A stretch of 53,337 nt of DNA from positions 1 to 53,337 of the forward strand of contig JAFXEU010000001.1 in assembly GCA_017520845.1 (NCBI GenBank), read 5' to 3'. Under the pieces are notes generated by a model. That model saw nothing but the letters and a program-made list of their open reading frames with translations, searched no databases and was not told the DNA's origin. This document shows, piece after piece, positions 9,454 to 17,668 of this stretch (the first letter of the stretch is position 1; each line of letters starts with the position of its first letter). The position numbers were made by a program, and so were the translations under genes. The DNA comes from Kiritimatiellia bacterium (GTDB lineage Bacteria > Verrucomicrobiota > Kiritimatiellia > RFP12 > UBA1067).

Positions 9454-10230
9454 TCACCTGTTTTGCTCTGTATTAATCCATATTACCTTGCCTGAAGGAT
9501 AATTTTTTCTCATGAACGCTTCGCCCTTCTCGCGTCCGAAAATAAACATCACGGTCGAAAGCGCGTCGGCCATCATTGCGCTTTCGGGATAGATAACGCT
9601 TACCGAATAGACAGGTTTTTCAACATCGCCACCCGTACGTGCGTTCTTTATGTGTTTGCCGCGAAAATATTCGCCGCTTGTCGCGACAGCCTCGCCCGGT
9701 TTTAAAACGAACGTCTCGCCGCCTCCGTGAAGTCCTATCGTCCATTCTCCCGAAACCGATCTTAAATTACCGCCGAGATCGACAAGCGTCTCCGGGCCAT
9801 CCGGAAACTTTTCACGAAGTTTCCCGACCGCGAGATCAACCGCATAACCCTTCGCTATCGCCCCCAGATCGAGCGTCCCTTCTCCGCGCCAGCGGGGGCT
9901 GAACACGCCGCCGGTCTCCCGCTCAAGCTTAAATGCCGCTTCATAACACGGCCTTACAAGAGGCGAACACTTGAGAAGAATTTCCTCGTCGGAAAGTTTC
10001 GCAAGTCGACTGAGTTCAGAGTCGGCGTCATGCGCGTTCAAAAGTCTTTCGACCTCCGCGAACACTTCCTTTACGGCTTCGCACGCCTTCTGCGGATTTT
10101 CGCCCCGCGCCTTCACCGACGCGGTCGTACCCATCGAAACGAATTCCAAAGAATAAACATCCCCGCCCCGGCGGCCGCATCCGCAGAGCGACGCCAGAGC
10201 GAGGATTGTCATCAACGCTTTTTTAAGCAC
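9454..10230 (-). CDS. apbE: FAD:protein FMN transferase (ApbE), lipoprotein
   Basis: 258 residues. ApbE enzymes move FMN from FAD onto a Thr or Ser of exported redox proteins such as Nqr or Rnf subunits. The N-terminus has a lipoprotein signal with lipobox LCGC (Cys near 18), so it acts on the outer face of the membrane. Family motifs are present: FVSMGTTASV, LDLGAIAKGYAVD, LVDLGGNLR, ATSGEYFRGKHI and MMADALSTVMFI. The start codon is GTG at 10230, one base after the recA stop, which suggests translational coupling to recA. That is an unusual pairing with no obvious functional logic. No Rnf or Nqr genes are in the window, so the target is elsewhere. Confidence 0.92.
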   Translation of the reverse strand: MLKKALMTILALASLCGCGRRGGDVYSLEFVSMGTTASVKARGENPQKACEAVKEVFAEVERLLNAHDADSELSRLAKLSDEEILLKCSPLVRPCYEAAFKLERETGGVFSPRWRGEGTLDLGAIAKGYAVDLAVGKLREKFPDGPETLVDLGGNLRSVSGEWTIGLHGGGETFVLKPGEAVATSGEYFRGKHIKNARTGGDVEKPVYSVSVIYPESAMMADALSTVMFIFGREKGEAFMRKNYPSGKVIWINTEQNR

Positions 10231-10231
10231 G

Positions 10232-11263
10232 TTATTTCTTTTTGGCGACCGCCGCGTTTACAGGAGTTGTCTTAACGAGCTCCACGATCCGCGCTGTCGT
10301 TTCGGGATTAGCCTTAAGATATTCGATCGTCGCGAGCGAACCTTGGGCGAGCTGCTCGTCGCCGAACGAAATCCAGCTGCCGCGCTTCTCGCAGATGCCG
10401 CGTGCGAGCGCCGCGTCGAGAACGCTGCCCTCGTACGAAATTCCGCAGGTGTAGAGAATATCGAATTCCGCTTCGGTGAAAGGCGGCGCGACCTTGTTCT
10501 TCACGACCTTGACGCGCGTACGGTTGCCGACGACCTGTCCGGCCGTGTTCTTGATCGCTCCGATGCGCTGAACCTGAAGACGGCACGAGGCGTAGAACTT
10601 AAGCGCCTTGCCGCCGGGCGTCGTCTCCGGATTGCCGAACATAACGCCGATTTTCTCGCGGACCTGGTTGGTGAAAATGCAGAGCGTCTTCGTCGTCGCG
10701 AGAACGCTCGTAAGCTTGCGCATCGCCTGCGACATAAGACGCGCCTGAAGCCCCATGTGGCTGTCGCCCATGTTGCCGTCGATTTCAGCCTGGGGCGTGA
10801 GCGCCGCTACGGAGTCAACGACGATTACATCCAGCGCTCCAGACTTGCAGAGCTGCTCGCAGATCGTAAGGGCCTCTTCGCCGGAATTCGGCTGGGAGAC
10901 GATGAGATTATCGAGGTCTACACCGATCTTCTTGGCATACGACGGATCGAGCGCGTGCTCCGCATCGATGAACGCCGCGACGCCGCCCGCCTTCTGTGCG
11001 TTGGCGACGACGTGCAGAGCGAGCGTCGTCTTACCGGACGATTCCTGGCCGTAGCATTCGACGATTCTTCCGCGCGGAAGTCCGCCGACGCCGAGGGCCA
11101 TATCGAGGCTCAACGCGCCCGTGGGAATTACCGCGATTTCTTTAACCTCCTGATCGCCGAGACGCATGATCGACATCTCGCCGAATTCTTTGCGGATCTG
11201 ACTCATGACCGCGTCAAGCGCGGTATTGCCCGTTGTAGCTGCCTTCTTGGTTTCTTTAGCCAT
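10232..11263 (-). CDS. recA: Recombinase RecA
   Basis: 343 residues, full length for RecA, the ATP-dependent strand-exchange protein of homologous recombination and SOS induction. The Walker A motif GQESSGKTT is at about 72-80; [56 protein letters not shown] and the C-terminal RGSWIS-G--LAQG block all follow in the normal order. A clear AAGGAG lies 6 nt before the ATG. It sits 22 nt downstream of a secreted beta-helix gene and one base upstream of apbE, all on the same strand, so a shared transcript is likely. I did not see a clear SOS box in the short spacer before it. Confidence 0.98.
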   Translation of the reverse strand: MAKETKKAATTGNTALDAVMSQIRKEFGEMSIMRLGDQEVKEIAVIPTGALSLDMALGVGGLPRGRIVECYGQESSGKTTLALHVVANAQKAGGVAAFIDAEHALDPSYAKKIGVDLDNLIVSQPNSGEEALTICEQLCKSGALDVIVVDSVAALTPQAEIDGNMGDSHMGLQARLMSQAMRKLTSVLATTKTLCIFTNQVREKIGVMFGNPETTPGGKALKFYASCRLQVQRIGAIKNTAGQVVGNRTRVKVVKNKVAPPFTEAEFDILYTCGISYEGSVLDAALARGICEKRGSWISFGDEQLAQGSLATIEYLKANPETTARIVELVKTTPVNAAVAKKK

Positions 11264-11284
11264 ATAACTCCTTCGATTTTAAAA

Positions 11285-13498
11285 TCATTTCAATCCGTCC
11301 TTGCCCTCGGCGCGCCAAAAGCGCTTGTCCCCGACGGCGGGACTTTCAAATACATACTCGCCTTCCTCCGTAACGGTTCCGGGAGCGAGAGCGCCGGTCT
11401 CATAAACACGCTCCCAATTTTTCAGATCGCCGGACGCGTAAAAGGTATATTTGCAATATCCTTCAGCGGGCTTGATCGTCATAATCCACTTTGTTTTATC
11501 CTGAGCCTCTTTAATGGCCGTGAACGCGAACGGCGGACACGGCACGAAATCGGGATCCTCAAGCGGAAACACAATCTGCTCGTAAACCTTCTCGATACCG
11601 TCCTTCTTTGTTGTGAATTTTCCGTCATCGCCAAGAGCCGTCCGCCAGACGAAAAGCGTTTCATCCCCGTCTGTCACCGGAACCGCCTTTACATCGAGAA
11701 CATCATGACGGAAACGGAGCGCACTCGCGACGAGATTGCTCGGCGCCGCCGACTTAGCGAATGATGCATCGACATGAGCGGCAATATTCGTATCGGCCAA
11801 ATAACCGTCATAACAACCGATCTTTCCGACGACATCGTCGACGACGATCATCTTGGAGAGATCCTGGATTACAAGATTGCAGACGGCGCCCGCCGGCGTC
11901 GCGTTGGTCAAAACCGTAAAGCCGCCTTTAACATAAGCCGTCGACCCGTTGTAAATGCACACGCCGCCGGCTCGAGATCCTACACATTCCGTTATCACGC
12001 CGCCGTTGAAATACGCCTTTCCGTCGCTGACCACGACCGCGCCAGCGGTAAGAGGACCGCCGGGCTCGGGAACATATCCGTTAACGCACTTTTCGATCCG
12101 CCCGCCGTTCATTGTGAACGTTCCGCCCCACACGACAATCGGCGCTACAAAATCGGCGGCGTTTCCGTTGACGTTCCTGAGCGTAGTCCCGCTTTCGAAA
12201 ACAAGCGAGCCGTTCCTTACATTGAGGAAACGTCCGGATTGATTCGCACCGTCGAAAACTATATTCGTAACGGAAAGCGTCGAATCACCGACATCAATAA
12301 AAAATTCTCCGTCTCTGGAAAGCGTAAAACCCGCGCCGTCCAGCACTATTGCAGCGGGTATCTCAACGGAACCGTCAAGAACGGCATCCTTAAGAAGCTC
12401 AACACGATCACCGTCAGCGGCGATTTTAAACGCATCGCCCACTTTCGCGTAATACCTGCTCGACGAACCGTTTACAACCCTCACCTCTGCACCGATAGAA
12501 TCCGGAAGCGGCTCAGGAATATCGTCGACGGCGGGCGCTTCAGCCCATACGAGCGTCTTTCCGTCCGCCGAAGGAGACGCAAAAAGGGATTCATTGTCAG
12601 AATTCAGGATTTTTGAACAGACTTGCGCGGCATCTACCGACGCGGCAACCGTTGCAAACGAATCAGACACCCCCGTTCGCCCCGAATAATAAACGCCGAC
12701 ACCGCCAGTCAGCTCGCCTTCAACCGAAAGGAGCGGAGCATCGGCATTTTCATCAAAGTACAAATCTCCGGCCTTGTTATTAGACAATGCTTTGTTTTCG
12801 AACGTTTTGGCCGAACCTTTCAAAGCGACCTTCGCGCCTTTAGCCGCATACACGGCGCCACCGGAATTACGCGAAGAGCACCCGGATATCGTTCCGCCGA
12901 AAAATTCGAAACAACTTTCAGCGCCTGACAAATAAACGGCGCCTCCAAGTCCATTGCACTTGGTCGTGGCCTCACATTTCGCAATCGCCGAACCGTCCAA
13001 CATTCTAAAGGTTCCGGACTCGACACGAACGGCGTTACCGCTATCGCTCATTAACAACCCTGAAATTTCAGCACCGTCGCCCAACTCCAAAGTACCGCCC
13101 GAAATCACAAACGGGGCAGGAGCGGCTTTCTCACGCCGAAATCGGAGCGATGAAACATTGAGCGAAGCCTCTTTATGAATTTCAAACTTAGCGGCCTTGG
13201 ACAGTTGAATTTCACACCCCGGCAATGTTTCAGAATAGAAGTTGACGGTATTTGTGACCGATACAACCGATGAAAGGGTACAAGCCTTAAACACTACAAC
13301 TTTAGTGTCATTCGTTATCTCGGCAAAAAGAGTATCCAGCGAAGTATAATACTTCGTCTCGCCGCCTACAACGGTACATGCAACGTCATCCGCACCAGGC
13401 GTAAGCTCCTCTGCAAATACACCTGACATGGTAAAAGCCATCGTCGCGGCAACGCATAAGCGGCGCAATAAAACAAATCGATCAACTCTTATCATCAT
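11285..13498 (-). CDS. Secreted beta-helix protein with autotransporter-like repeats
   Basis: 737 residues. ATG at 13498 (a second ATG follows directly) after AAGGAG. Signal peptide about 1-29. Residues about 60-600 consist of beta-helix-like repeats rich in Gly, Asn, Ser and Val with recurring patterns such as GGTLELGDGAEISG, GGAVYLSGAESCFEFFGGTISGC, GGAVYAAKGAKVALKG, NGGRIEKCVNG and AYFNGGVITEC. These resemble polymorphic outer-membrane or adhesin repeats. The last 80 residues form a small domain containing YASGDLKNWERVYETG, a type of C-terminal module often seen in large secreted Verrucomicrobia-like proteins. No catalytic motif was recognised. It stands between purM and recA, separated from purM by a terminator and with its own promoter candidate. 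Confidence 0.75.
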   Translation of the reverse strand: MMIRVDRFVLLRRLCVAATMAFTMSGVFAEELTPGADDVACTVVGGETKYYTSLDTLFAEITNDTKVVVFKACTLSSVVSVTNTVNFYSETLPGCEIQLSKAAKFEIHKEASLNVSSLRFRREKAAPAPFVISGGTLELGDGAEISGLLMSDSGNAVRVESGTFRMLDGSAIAKCEATTKCNGLGGAVYLSGAESCFEFFGGTISGCSSRNSGGAVYAAKGAKVALKGSAKTFENKALSNNKAGDLYFDENADAPLLSVEGELTGGVGVYYSGRTGVSDSFATVAASVDAAQVCSKILNSDNESLFASPSADGKTLVWAEAPAVDDIPEPLPDSIGAEVRVVNGSSSRYYAKVGDAFKIAADGDRVELLKDAVLDGSVEIPAAIVLDGAGFTLSRDGEFFIDVGDSTLSVTNIVFDGANQSGRFLNVRNGSLVFESGTTLRNVNGNAADFVAPIVVWGGTFTMNGGRIEKCVNGYVPEPGGPLTAGAVVVSDGKAYFNGGVITECVGSRAGGVCIYNGSTAYVKGGFTVLTNATPAGAVCNLVIQDLSKMIVVDDVVGKIGCYDGYLADTNIAAHVDASFAKSAAPSNLVASALRFRHDVLDVKAVPVTDGDETLFVWRTALGDDGKFTTKKDGIEKVYEQIVFPLEDPDFVPCPPFAFTAIKEAQDKTKWIMTIKPAEGYCKYTFYASGDLKNWERVYETGALAPGTVTEEGEYVFESPAVGDKRFWRAEGKDGLK

Positions 13499-13517
13499 TT
13501 ACTCTCCTTGAGTTGAT

Positions 13518-13547
13518 ATAATACCATTTTTCAACTGATTCAGGCAA
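13518..13547 (-). promoter_or_regulatory. Promoter candidate for the 737-residue beta-helix gene and recA
   Basis: Minus strand TTGCCT (13542-13547), 18-nt spacer, TATTAT (13518-13523), about 20 nt before the ATG at 13498 and just after the purM terminator. Confidence 0.45.
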
Positions 13548-13562
13548 TGTGATTTATATAAA

Positions 13563-13600
13563 TATAAAAAAGAAGGCCCGCGTTTAACGCGAGCCCTCTT
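13563..13600 (-). terminator. Rho-independent terminator of purM
   Basis: On the minus strand a G+C-rich stem (GGCTCGCGTT paired with AACGCGGGCC, 13575-13595) is followed by a T-rich run (TTCTTTTTT). It lies 24 nt after the purM stop. Confidence 0.8.
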
Positions 13601-13623
13601 TTGGTTTTTTCCTTTATGAGAAA

Positions 13624-14664
13624 TCAGTTCTTATAAGTCACGACGCCGGTTCCCTTGCGGATAACGCCGATGATGCTGTATGGCTGATGCTGGGCCTTAA
13701 GAATGTTCGTAGCCTTAGTAAGCTGGCTCTTGGGAAGAATTACGACATAACCGATACCCATATTGAAGACGCGATACATTTCGTCGCGATCGACCTTGCC
13801 CTGATTCTGGATGAACTTGAAGATCGTCGGAACTTCCCAGGCGGAACGGTCGATTTCGGCATTGACGGCCTTGGGGAGAACACGCGGAATGTTATCCGGG
13901 AAGCCTCCGCCCGTAATGTGGGCCATACCCGTAATCTTAATCTTGCGCTCAAGAAGCTTTGCGACCGGCTTCAAGAAGCTCTTGTGAACGGCGAGAAGCG
14001 CCTCACCGAACGTCTGGTTGGTACCGGGAAGCTTATCCTTCCAGGAATACTGGCAGAGATCGAAAATAACGCGACGGGCGAGCGAGAAGCCGTTTGTCTG
14101 AAGGCCGCCGGACGGGAAACCGATGATAACGTCTCCAGCGCGGATGGACTTACCGGTGATAAGTTCGCTCTTCTTTACGCAACCGACGATAGTGCCGACG
14201 AGGTCATATTCACCGGCAGGATAAAGGCCGGGCATCTCCGCCGTCTCGCCGCCGAGAAGAGCCATCTTATTCTCTTTACAAGCCTTGCAAAGACCGGAAA
14301 CGACGTTCTTGAACTGAACGGGATCAACCTTGGCGGTGCCGATGTAATCCATGAAAAAGAGAGGCTTCGCGCCCTGAACGAGAATATCGTTTACGCAGTG
14401 GTTGACGATGTCCTGACCGACGGTGTCGTGCTTGTTCATCATCGCGGCGACCTTAAGCTTGGTGCCGACGCCGTCAGCCGACGAAACGAGGATCATACCC
14501 TTGCCGGTTGGGACCTTGTGAAGGCCGCCGAATGCGCCGATGCCGCCGATAACGTTGGCGGTCTTGGTGGAAGCGACCATCTGCTTGATGGATCCGACGG
14601 CATTCATCTTAACATCAATATTGACACCGGCCTGGGCGTACGCGGACTTCGTCTCTTTAGCCAT
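13624..14664 (-). CDS. purM: Phosphoribosylformylglycinamidine cyclo-ligase
   Basis: 346 residues, the usual length for PurM (AIR synthetase), which closes the imidazole ring in step five of purine synthesis using ATP. Motifs are in order: YAQAGVNID near the N-terminus, DGVGTKLKVA (about 64-73), VNDILVQGAKPLFFMDYI, GGETAEMPG (about 138-146), GFPSGGLQTNGFSLAR, HITGGGFPDNIPRVLP and FNMGIGYV. A weak GAGG lies about 13 nt before the ATG. It is bounded by a terminator on each side, so it looks monocistronic. No other purine genes are in the window. Confidence 0.97.
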   Translation of the reverse strand: MAKETKSAYAQAGVNIDVKMNAVGSIKQMVASTKTANVIGGIGAFGGLHKVPTGKGMILVSSADGVGTKLKVAAMMNKHDTVGQDIVNHCVNDILVQGAKPLFFMDYIGTAKVDPVQFKNVVSGLCKACKENKMALLGGETAEMPGLYPAGEYDLVGTIVGCVKKSELITGKSIRAGDVIIGFPSGGLQTNGFSLARRVIFDLCQYSWKDKLPGTNQTFGEALLAVHKSFLKPVAKLLERKIKITGMAHITGGGFPDNIPRVLPKAVNAEIDRSAWEVPTIFKFIQNQGKVDRDEMYRVFNMGIGYVVILPKSQLTKATNILKAQHQPYSIIGVIRKGTGVVTYKN

Positions 14665-14720
14665 GGGAAATAAACCTCGTAATTCTGAAATGCGGTTGAA
14701 TTTAATTTATCGGTTACAAT

Positions 14721-14757
14721 AAAAACAAGCAAGGGCGCGCCGAAAACCGCCGCGCCC
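14721..14757 (-). terminator. Rho-independent terminator of fba
   Basis: Minus-strand stem GGGCGCG paired with CGCGCCC around an 11-nt loop (14733-14757), followed by TTGCTTGTTTTT. It lies 17 nt after the fba stop. Confidence 0.75.
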
Positions 14758-14774
14758 CGCCAGTCGTTAAGGTA

Positions 14775-15770
14775 TTAGAGCTTGTCGTTCGAGCCCAAAA
14801 CCTTCATGATCTTGTGGATGTACATCTTCTTCATGTTCTCACGCGCGGGAGTGAGGTACTGGCGCGGATCGAAGTGGCCGGGATTCTCCGCGAAGTGCTT
14901 GCGGATGGCGGCCGTCATCGCGAGGCGCGAGTCGGAGTCGATGTTGATCTTGCAGACGGCGCTCTTGGCGGCCTTGCGGAGCTGAGATTCCGGAATGCCG
15001 ACCGCGTCGGGAAGCTTGCCGCCGAACTTGTTGATCGTGTCGACCTCGTCCTGGGGAACGGAGGAAGAGCCGTGAAGAACGATCGGGAAGCCGGGGAGCT
15101 TCTTCTCGATGGCCTTGAGAATGTCGAAAGCCAAAGGCGGCGGAACGAGCTTGCCGTTCTTGTCCTTCGTGCACTGTTCCGGGGTGAACTTGTAGGCGCC
15201 GTGGCTGGTGCCGATGGAAATGGCGAACGAATCGCAGCCCGTCTTCGTGGCGAATTCGATCACTTCCTCGGGCTTCGTGTAGTGCGACTCGGCCGCGGAA
15301 ACCTCGTCCTCGACTCCGGCGAGAACGCCGAGTTCCGCCTCGACCGTGACGTCATGCTTGTGGGCATAGGCGACGACCTTCTTCGTGAGCTTGATGTTCT
15401 CTTTGAAATCGAGGTGCGAGCCGTCGATCATGACGGACGAGAAGCCGCTGTCGATGCAGCTCTTGCAGGTTTCGTAGCTGTCGCCGTGGTCGAGATGGAG
15501 AACGATCTGGGGCTTCTTGCAGCCGAGTTCCTTGGCATACTCGACGGCGCCCTGGGCCATATAACGGAGAATCGTGGGGTTGGCGTATTTGCGCGCGCCC
15601 TTGGAGACCTGCATGATTACGGGCGACTTGGTTTCGACCGCGGCCTGGACGATGGCCTGCATCTGCTCCATAGTGTTGAAGTTGAAAGCGGGGATGGCGT
15701 AGCCGCCCTTTACCGCCTTAGCGAACATTTTCTTGGTGTTGACGAGACCAAGCTCCTTGTAGCTGACCAT
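14775..15770 (-). CDS. fba: Class II fructose-bisphosphate aldolase
   Basis: 331 residues. Splits fructose 1,6-bisphosphate into DHAP and glyceraldehyde 3-phosphate in glycolysis and runs in reverse in gluconeogenesis; cytoplasmic and Zn-dependent. Class II signatures are visible: GGYAIPAFNFNTMEQMQAIVQAA at the N-terminus, VLHLDHGDSYETC with zinc and catalytic residues (about 88-100), VEAELGVLAGVED, SFAISIGTSHGAYKF, IVLHGSSSVP, and INIDSDSRLAMTAAIRK. AAGGAG lies 8 nt before the ATG and a very good promoter precedes it. Together with tpiA at 51.7-52.5 kb this supports a sugar-fermenting metabolism. Confidence 0.97.
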   Translation of the reverse strand: MVSYKELGLVNTKKMFAKAVKGGYAIPAFNFNTMEQMQAIVQAAVETKSPVIMQVSKGARKYANPTILRYMAQGAVEYAKELGCKKPQIVLHLDHGDSYETCKSCIDSGFSSVMIDGSHLDFKENIKLTKKVVAYAHKHDVTVEAELGVLAGVEDEVSAAESHYTKPEEVIEFATKTGCDSFAISIGTSHGAYKFTPEQCTKDKNGKLVPPPLAFDILKAIEKKLPGFPIVLHGSSSVPQDEVDTINKFGGKLPDAVGIPESQLRKAAKSAVCKINIDSDSRLAMTAAIRKHFAENPGHFDPRQYLTPARENMKKMYIHKIMKVLGSNDKL

Positions 15771-15820
15771 TTTGGTTTTCTCCTTGTTTATTTTTCCCGC
15801 CTACTACGAGAATTGATAAA

Positions 15821-15849
15821 AGTATATCAAATTTGGCGCTTCCTTTCAA
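15821..15849 (-). promoter_or_regulatory. Sigma-70-type promoter of fba
   Basis: Minus strand TTGAAA (15844-15849), 17-nt spacer, TATACT (15821-15826). This is near consensus, with a leader of about 45 nt before the fba ATG. Confidence 0.7.
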
Positions 15850-15918
15850 GACACGCCCGCTTTGAAACATCCCCACGGGTGCACCGAGAAATTTATGCAA
15901 GCACCCCAATATTTCCGC

Positions 15919-15947
15919 TTGCATTTTGCGAACACATATACTATAAT
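15919..15947 (+). promoter_or_regulatory. IS promoter, likely giving a leaderless transcript
   Basis: TTGCAT (15919-15924), 17-nt spacer, perfect TATAAT (15942-15947). The expected start falls at the A of the ATG at 15954, and no ribosome binding site precedes that ATG. Confidence 0.6.
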
Positions 15948-15953
15948 ATATGT

Positions 15954-16283
15954 ATGAAAACCAAATCCTTGAAAAAGACTCGTTCCAGAGCAGAAATCCT
16001 CGCCGAGATCGCCGCCCTGCCGCCTTCGGTTCAGGGCACCATCTCATCCTACAAGAATGTACGCAAGAACGGAACCGCCGTCGTATACTACAACCTCCAG
16101 TATACGCATAAGGGCAAAAACCACTCGTTCGCAATCCCTACGGACAAGGTCTCAGACTTCAAGGCCGCCGTTGCCTCCGGAAAGAAGCTGCGGGAACTCG
16201 TGCTCGAACTCTCGCTCACGAACGCCCGCGAAATTGCCTCAACCGAAACCCCTCTAAAAAAAAGCTCGCGCACCTCGTCCTGA
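15954..16283 (+). CDS. ISKra4-type transposase, first frame
   Basis: 109 residues. The sequence (ILAEIAALPPSVQGTISSYKNVRKNG, then VYYNLQYTHKGKNHSFAIP, then KKLRELVLELS) has the layout of the short DUF6788-like domain found at the N-terminus of ISKra4-type transposases. The frame ends in a stop at 16281-16283 shortly after a run of eight A (16256-16263). That run reads A-AAA-AAA in the zero frame, a standard -1 slippery heptamer. A slip there continues at 16262 as AAG CTC GCG CAC into the second frame without a stop, giving a fused protein of about 549 residues. The short product alone may act as a DNA-binding regulator, as in other frameshifting IS families. Confidence 0.75.
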   Translation: MKTKSLKKTRSRAEILAEIAALPPSVQGTISSYKNVRKNGTAVVYYNLQYTHKGKNHSFAIPTDKVSDFKAAVASGKKLRELVLELSLTNAREIASTETPLKKSSRTSS

Positions 16284-16360
16284 GAGGCGCCGCGAAGATC
16301 CACGCCGTCGTAGATGCCGCAGCGGAATCCATAGAGCGCGACGGCATCGCCTGCACGTCG

Positions 16361-17602
16361 ATGCTTGAGCAGACGCTCTTCAACGACATGAACGGGTTAT
16401 GTCTGGAACTTATGACTGAACTCCTATCGGCAGGTGCCGCCACGGCAAATGACTATGAACCCGAGGCGGATGAGCGCAACGCCGGAAACCACGGCAAGAA
16501 AATCGTCACGCTCTTCGGAGAGACCCCCGAAATCAAGCGGACATACTATTGGAACGAGGCTACACACAAGGGACATTACCCGTTTGATGACAAGCAGGGA
16601 CTGGTCGGTCGCTACACTCCCGCTGCGGCAAACGAGATGGTACGCCACGCGGTGAACCATTCATACAAAGACGCTGCAGAGGCCTTCTCCCGCAACCACG
16701 CCTTCAATATCTCCGCGGACTCTATCCGCAAAGTCGTCGGGATGAGATACAACGAGTCGTCGGCATTCGTCAGGGGGAAAGGAGACGGAACCACAGATTC
16801 CTCAGACGTGAATGCTCAAATCGTCTGCGTCATGGCAGACGGCACCGGCATACCAATGCGAAAAGAATGTCTGAAAGGAACCAAGGGCAAGGACGGACGG
16901 GCCAAGACGAGGGAAGTCAAAGCGGGAGCCATCTTCGTTGCTTCGAAGACAAAGGACAACGAGCCTCACAGAGACCTCGACACAACAACCTATGTGGCGA
17001 CGACACACAGGCGCGAGAAATTCGGAAAGTACTTGCGCGCTGAATTCGACAGACGCTTCCTCAAAACGCCTAAGACAGTCCTGTATATCACCGATGGGGG
17101 CAAGTGGCTCCATTCAATCCACGAAAGCGACTTCCCCTTCGCCATCGAGATACTCGACGTTTACCATGCTTTGGAACACCTCAAGCCGCTTATGACAGGG
17201 CTGGGCCTCAAGGAGGATTCAAAGGAATGGAAATACCGCCACCGCTACTGGTCAGAATGCATCAGAACGGGAAAAGTTCAGAACATGTTGGACTACATCT
17301 TGAAAAACATGAAAACCAGACTCGGCAAGGACGCCATGCGCGAGTACAAATACTATCGCAGCAACGTCGACAGGATGAAATACGACAAGTACCGCGCCAA
17401 CGGGTGGTTTATCGGCTCGGGCGTAATTGAAAGCGGATGCAAAACCGTCATAGGGCAACGCTTCAAGCAATCTGGCATGATATGGTCTCTCAAAGGCGCG
17501 AAGGCACTGATCCCGCTACGCACGCTTTATAAGTCAAACCGCATGGAGCAATTTTTCGCATACCTCGTAAAGAATCTGAAGCAGGTCGACTGCGCAGCGT
17601 AA
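16361..17602 (+). CDS. ISKra4-type DDE transposase, second frame
   Basis: 413 residues from the first ATG in frame, but the frame is open from 16262 and the residues before the ATG (KLAHLVLRGAAKIHAVVDAA) are clearly protein-like. The real product is therefore probably the -1 fusion. The DDE triad is visible: D in MADGTGIP (codon 16838-16840), D in YITDGGKW (17093-17095) and E in SGVIESGCK (17429-17431). The family block HALEHL, YRANGWFIGSG and RFKQSGMIWS---GA-ALIPLRTL also matches ISKra4 transposases, which cut and join IS ends. Intact to the C-terminus; stop at 17602, 35 nt before the right inverted repeat. Confidence 0.88.
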   Translation: MLEQTLFNDMNGLCLELMTELLSAGAATANDYEPEADERNAGNHGKKIVTLFGETPEIKRTYYWNEATHKGHYPFDDKQGLVGRYTPAAANEMVRHAVNHSYKDAAEAFSRNHAFNISADSIRKVVGMRYNESSAFVRGKGDGTTDSSDVNAQIVCVMADGTGIPMRKECLKGTKGKDGRAKTREVKAGAIFVASKTKDNEPHRDLDTTTYVATTHRREKFGKYLRAEFDRRFLKTPKTVLYITDGGKWLHSIHESDFPFAIEILDVYHALEHLKPLMTGLGLKEDSKEWKYRHRYWSECIRTGKVQNMLDYILKNMKTRLGKDAMREYKYYRSNVDRMKYDKYRANGWFIGSGVIESGCKTVIGQRFKQSGMIWSLKGAKALIPLRTLYKSNRMEQFFAYLVKNLKQVDCAA

Positions 17603-17668
17603 ACTACTCTGTCACAAAATCAAAATGTCATTGGTTCTGCATAAAAATCTCGTTGCACCCTTTTACAA

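Larger units (their letters stand above)
15877..17660 (+). mobile_element. ISKra4-type insertion sequence
   Basis: 1784-bp element. The ends are imperfect 23-bp inverted repeats (15877-15899 and 17638-17660) that start GGGTGCA, end TTTATGCA and match at 20 of 23 positions. Inside is a plus-strand transposase split into two frames joined by a -1 slip. I see no target-site duplication: the 8 bases outside each end differ. The right end touches an unrelated 827-bp non-coding element. The reading frames are intact, so the copy could still be active. Confidence 0.8.

Noticed and set aside
10343..11764. 473-codon plus-strand frame opposite recA
   Set aside because: Antisense of recA and of the 3' end of the beta-helix gene; Arg-rich with no domain pattern.
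14814..15953. Long plus-strand frame opposite fba joined to the first transposase frame
   Set aside because: Only the part from the ATG at 15954 is IS protein; the rest is the antisense of fba.
15869..17668. Target-site duplication around the insertion sequence
   Set aside because: The 8 bases flanking the left end (ATCCCCAC) and right end (TTTTACAA) do not match, so no duplication can be claimed.
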